Part shown: piece after piece, positions 61,963 through 64,000 of the stretch
Layout of the letters: each line of letters opens with the position of its first letter
Numbering within the stretch: the stretch's first letter is position 1
NCBI GenBank assembly: GCA_020086605.1
Contig: JACBWW010000004.1
Location: forward strand, 37,366,618 to 37,430,617
Reading direction: 5' to 3'
Origin: Lanius collurio
Lineage: Eukaryota; Chordata; Aves; Passeriformes; Laniidae
Length of the DNA stretch: 64,000 nt
Made by a program: the position numbers and the translations under genes
The notes under the pieces: generated by a model
Seen by the model: only the letters and a program-made list of their open reading frames with translations
Database searches by the model: none
Told to the model about the DNA's origin: nothing

Positions 61963-64000
61963 AGAAAAGTGAGGTTTTTAGTCGCATAAGAACATATATT
62001 TGCCAATTCAACAAGACACATTTGAAGGAGATTTTGAGTAATTCTGGGGACTGGAATGTAATTCTCTCATGTTTGTGTCTGGCCCAATACAGACACCACT
62101 AATTAAGGGAATGAACTTTTGGTTCACTGTCCAGAGATTAGCTTCATTTCAGTGAAGGCAAAATCTTGGGTCCTGATTTAAGTATAGGTATTGCAGACAT
62201 TCCACAGAGGAAAGCTCTTTGAAATGTCTCCTTGGGTACATGCAGTTCCCTGTATTTGTGCTTAGTAGTAGACCATAATTAGATTTCAAATTAATGGATC
62301 ACGTGACTATCCTCAAACAAGGCTAGGCTAGGGTGAGTCAGTAGGCACGTGAGTTAATTTCCTCTTTTGAGACCTTAATTCCAGTCTCTATCTCTTTTTT
62401 AAGTATGTGTCTCTATGAAATATATATGGTTTTGTATGTTTATGTATTCACCTCTCAAGTAACAACAGAACAGACAGATGGGTTAACATCCTTGGCAGGA
62501 TGAAACAGCACTTGTAAATGTCATGATTTCTCTGGAACCCCACACTGCAAACAAGTATCTGAGGAACTGGTCTCAGCAGCTTTAAGGCATGATTATTCTA
62601 TGAAATAGAAAATGGTAACGAAGACACTCATCTTCCCATTTCATTACCTCTCCCCAGAAGCAATTCAGTTTCATTTGCATGGCACAATATTCAGGTTGTT
62701 GAATCCTAGTCTCTCAGGGCTGTCTCAAAGGACTGGTAATGGTTTCATATCCTCTGCATAAACATCCACTGCATACTATAATTCTGCACTTTCTCAGATC
62801 CTTCATTTTTGCTTATCTCTATCTGGAGTGCAGGCACTAGTAAGAACATAATAAGGGGTCGATGACCCTAAATTAAGGATAGAGGACATCACAACATGGT
62901 TCTCTTTCTAACTTAGAAATAAGTGATCTATATATTACTCAAGTAAACCCAAGAGAAGAAGGCTTTTAAAACTCTAGGAAAATTACAATGAACAATGCAA
63001 AAACAAGCTGCAAAGAGTAGCTCTGGCTCAGATCCTCAGAATTGGGTAGATACCTTACTCCTACTTTAGGAATTAAGAATTTAATTATCATGAAGCATGA
63101 TGGCTTCAGTCTTTTAAATCTCCATGTATTTGTGCTTATCTCTAAATGACTCACAAGAAAATACATATGAGTGAGAGAGGATTTGATGTAGCATTTAACA
63201 GGCATGAAAAGAATAGAGATCTTCTAAAAATTGAACAGGACTGCATTCCTTTTCTTCTAAAAACATATGGAGTGTAATGAGCCTCTTGTGGAAAGAAAGT
63301 GTTTTTCTAATTATTTTACTGGGGCCAGCATTTCCTCCCCAGAACCTAATTAAAATTATTTCTTTTAGATAGTGGTTGGGGGTTATCTTGTAGAATGGAT
63401 AAAACTCTCTTGTAAAGTCTGTAGAAATTAAATTCCTTAGATTTTTTATCCCCAGGCTCTGCAAAAAAAATATTTCTAGGCTTTTGAATAGTTTATTATC
63501 ATCAAAACCACTGTGTACATTTCATGGTATTGCATAACAGGCTATTGTTCAGTAAGTTCTGTTGGCAGTAGTTTTGGATGGGGGAAGGAGAGGAAGTAAA
63601 AAAAAATTAAAAAATAAAAAGAAAGCAGCTTATTAAGAAGATATGTTTTCTAATTTTTTTTTCTCACAAGTCCTATTTTTTTGCATTATTTACCTATTAT
63701 CAGTTAAATTGTATCAGATGGTCAGAGGAATAATTGACCATAAATCAATAATTCTATTTCATTTAAAATTACAACAGAGTATTTTTCATGTTTAGTTTGC
63801 TGGTGTGCAACCTTTTCAGTTGTTTTTTTTCACATCACATGAGTCAGTGGCACTAATGAGCCAGATATGGTGGTAGTAATTAGCTGAAATGAGCTTCTTG
63901 ATTTTGCTTCCCCCCGTGATTTCTTTTATTTTTTTTTTAATCTGACCCTTTATTAAGAAAGACTATATGACTCTGTGATCTTGAGTCAGGAAGATACTCT

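Larger units (their letters stand above)
60903..64000. other. Unique AT-rich stretch to the window end
   Basis: It contains an A16 tract with CAACAACAAC (61012-61052) and a T18 run (61945-61962). The minus-strand open frames at 62966-63464 (79 and 89 codons) have no recognisable motif. No gene or transposon was recognised. Confidence 0.55.

Noticed and set aside
63965..63985. ATGACTCTGTGATCTTGA resembling the CR1 3' terminal repeat
   Set aside because: Too short, no CR1 body upstream, and it sits at the window edge.
1..64000. CRISPR arrays, tRNA/rRNA genes, operons, phage or bacterial features
   Set aside because: No regularly spaced repeats, no tRNA A/B-box pairs in a clover-leaf context, no ribosome-binding-site plus ORF organisation; the sequence is vertebrate.

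Overview
The window looks like AT-rich, non-coding nuclear DNA from a bird. The evidence is five old, 5'-truncated fragments of CR1 retrotransposons, recognised from translated ORF2 motifs and from the 3' tail; two MIR/CORE-SINE-like relics; many A-rich tracts interrupted by CAAA/CCAAA/CCCC; and no Alu- or L1-like sequence. A crocodilian or turtle is the main alternative, because CR1 is also abundant there. The species and locus cannot be identified from the sequence alone.

No protein-coding gene is recognisable. The longest open frames are short and either overlap on both strands, lie in low-complexity DNA, run through the block of Ns, or are CR1 remnants. The window is best read as a gene desert or the inside of one or more very large introns. 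Two places deserve a gene-level check. One is a 44-nt minus-strand exon candidate with good splice sites (49881-49924). The other is a 59-codon minus-strand open frame with protein-like composition, followed by AATAAA (45112-45417). A GC- and CpG-richer block with overlapping open frames (60444-60902) is a weaker third.

Layout: 1-20 kb is unique AT-rich sequence with homopolymers, three perfect or near-perfect hairpins and a 25-bp tandem duplication. 20-36 kb carries three plus-strand CR1 pieces (about 20.06, 25.46 and 35.55 kb), a pyrimidine (TTTTTC)n microsatellite running into a 279-base assembly gap (30452-30730), and a MIR-like relic just after it. 36-47 kb is mostly unique, with a G12 run, GGTT-rich sequence, the 59-codon frame and a second, clearer MIR-like relic (about 46.9-47.06 kb). 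47-57 kb carries two minus-strand CR1 ORF2 fragments (47.46-47.78 and 56.18-56.80 kb), with the exon candidate and a non-coding stretch of possible regulatory character between them. 57-64 kb is AT-rich apart from the GC-richer block near 60.6 kb.

Nothing resembling a CRISPR array, operon, phage, integron, toxin system, rRNA or tRNA was found, and I saw no convincing undescribed system. The most interesting leads are the two exon-like signals and the 45-bp hairpin at 18065-18109.
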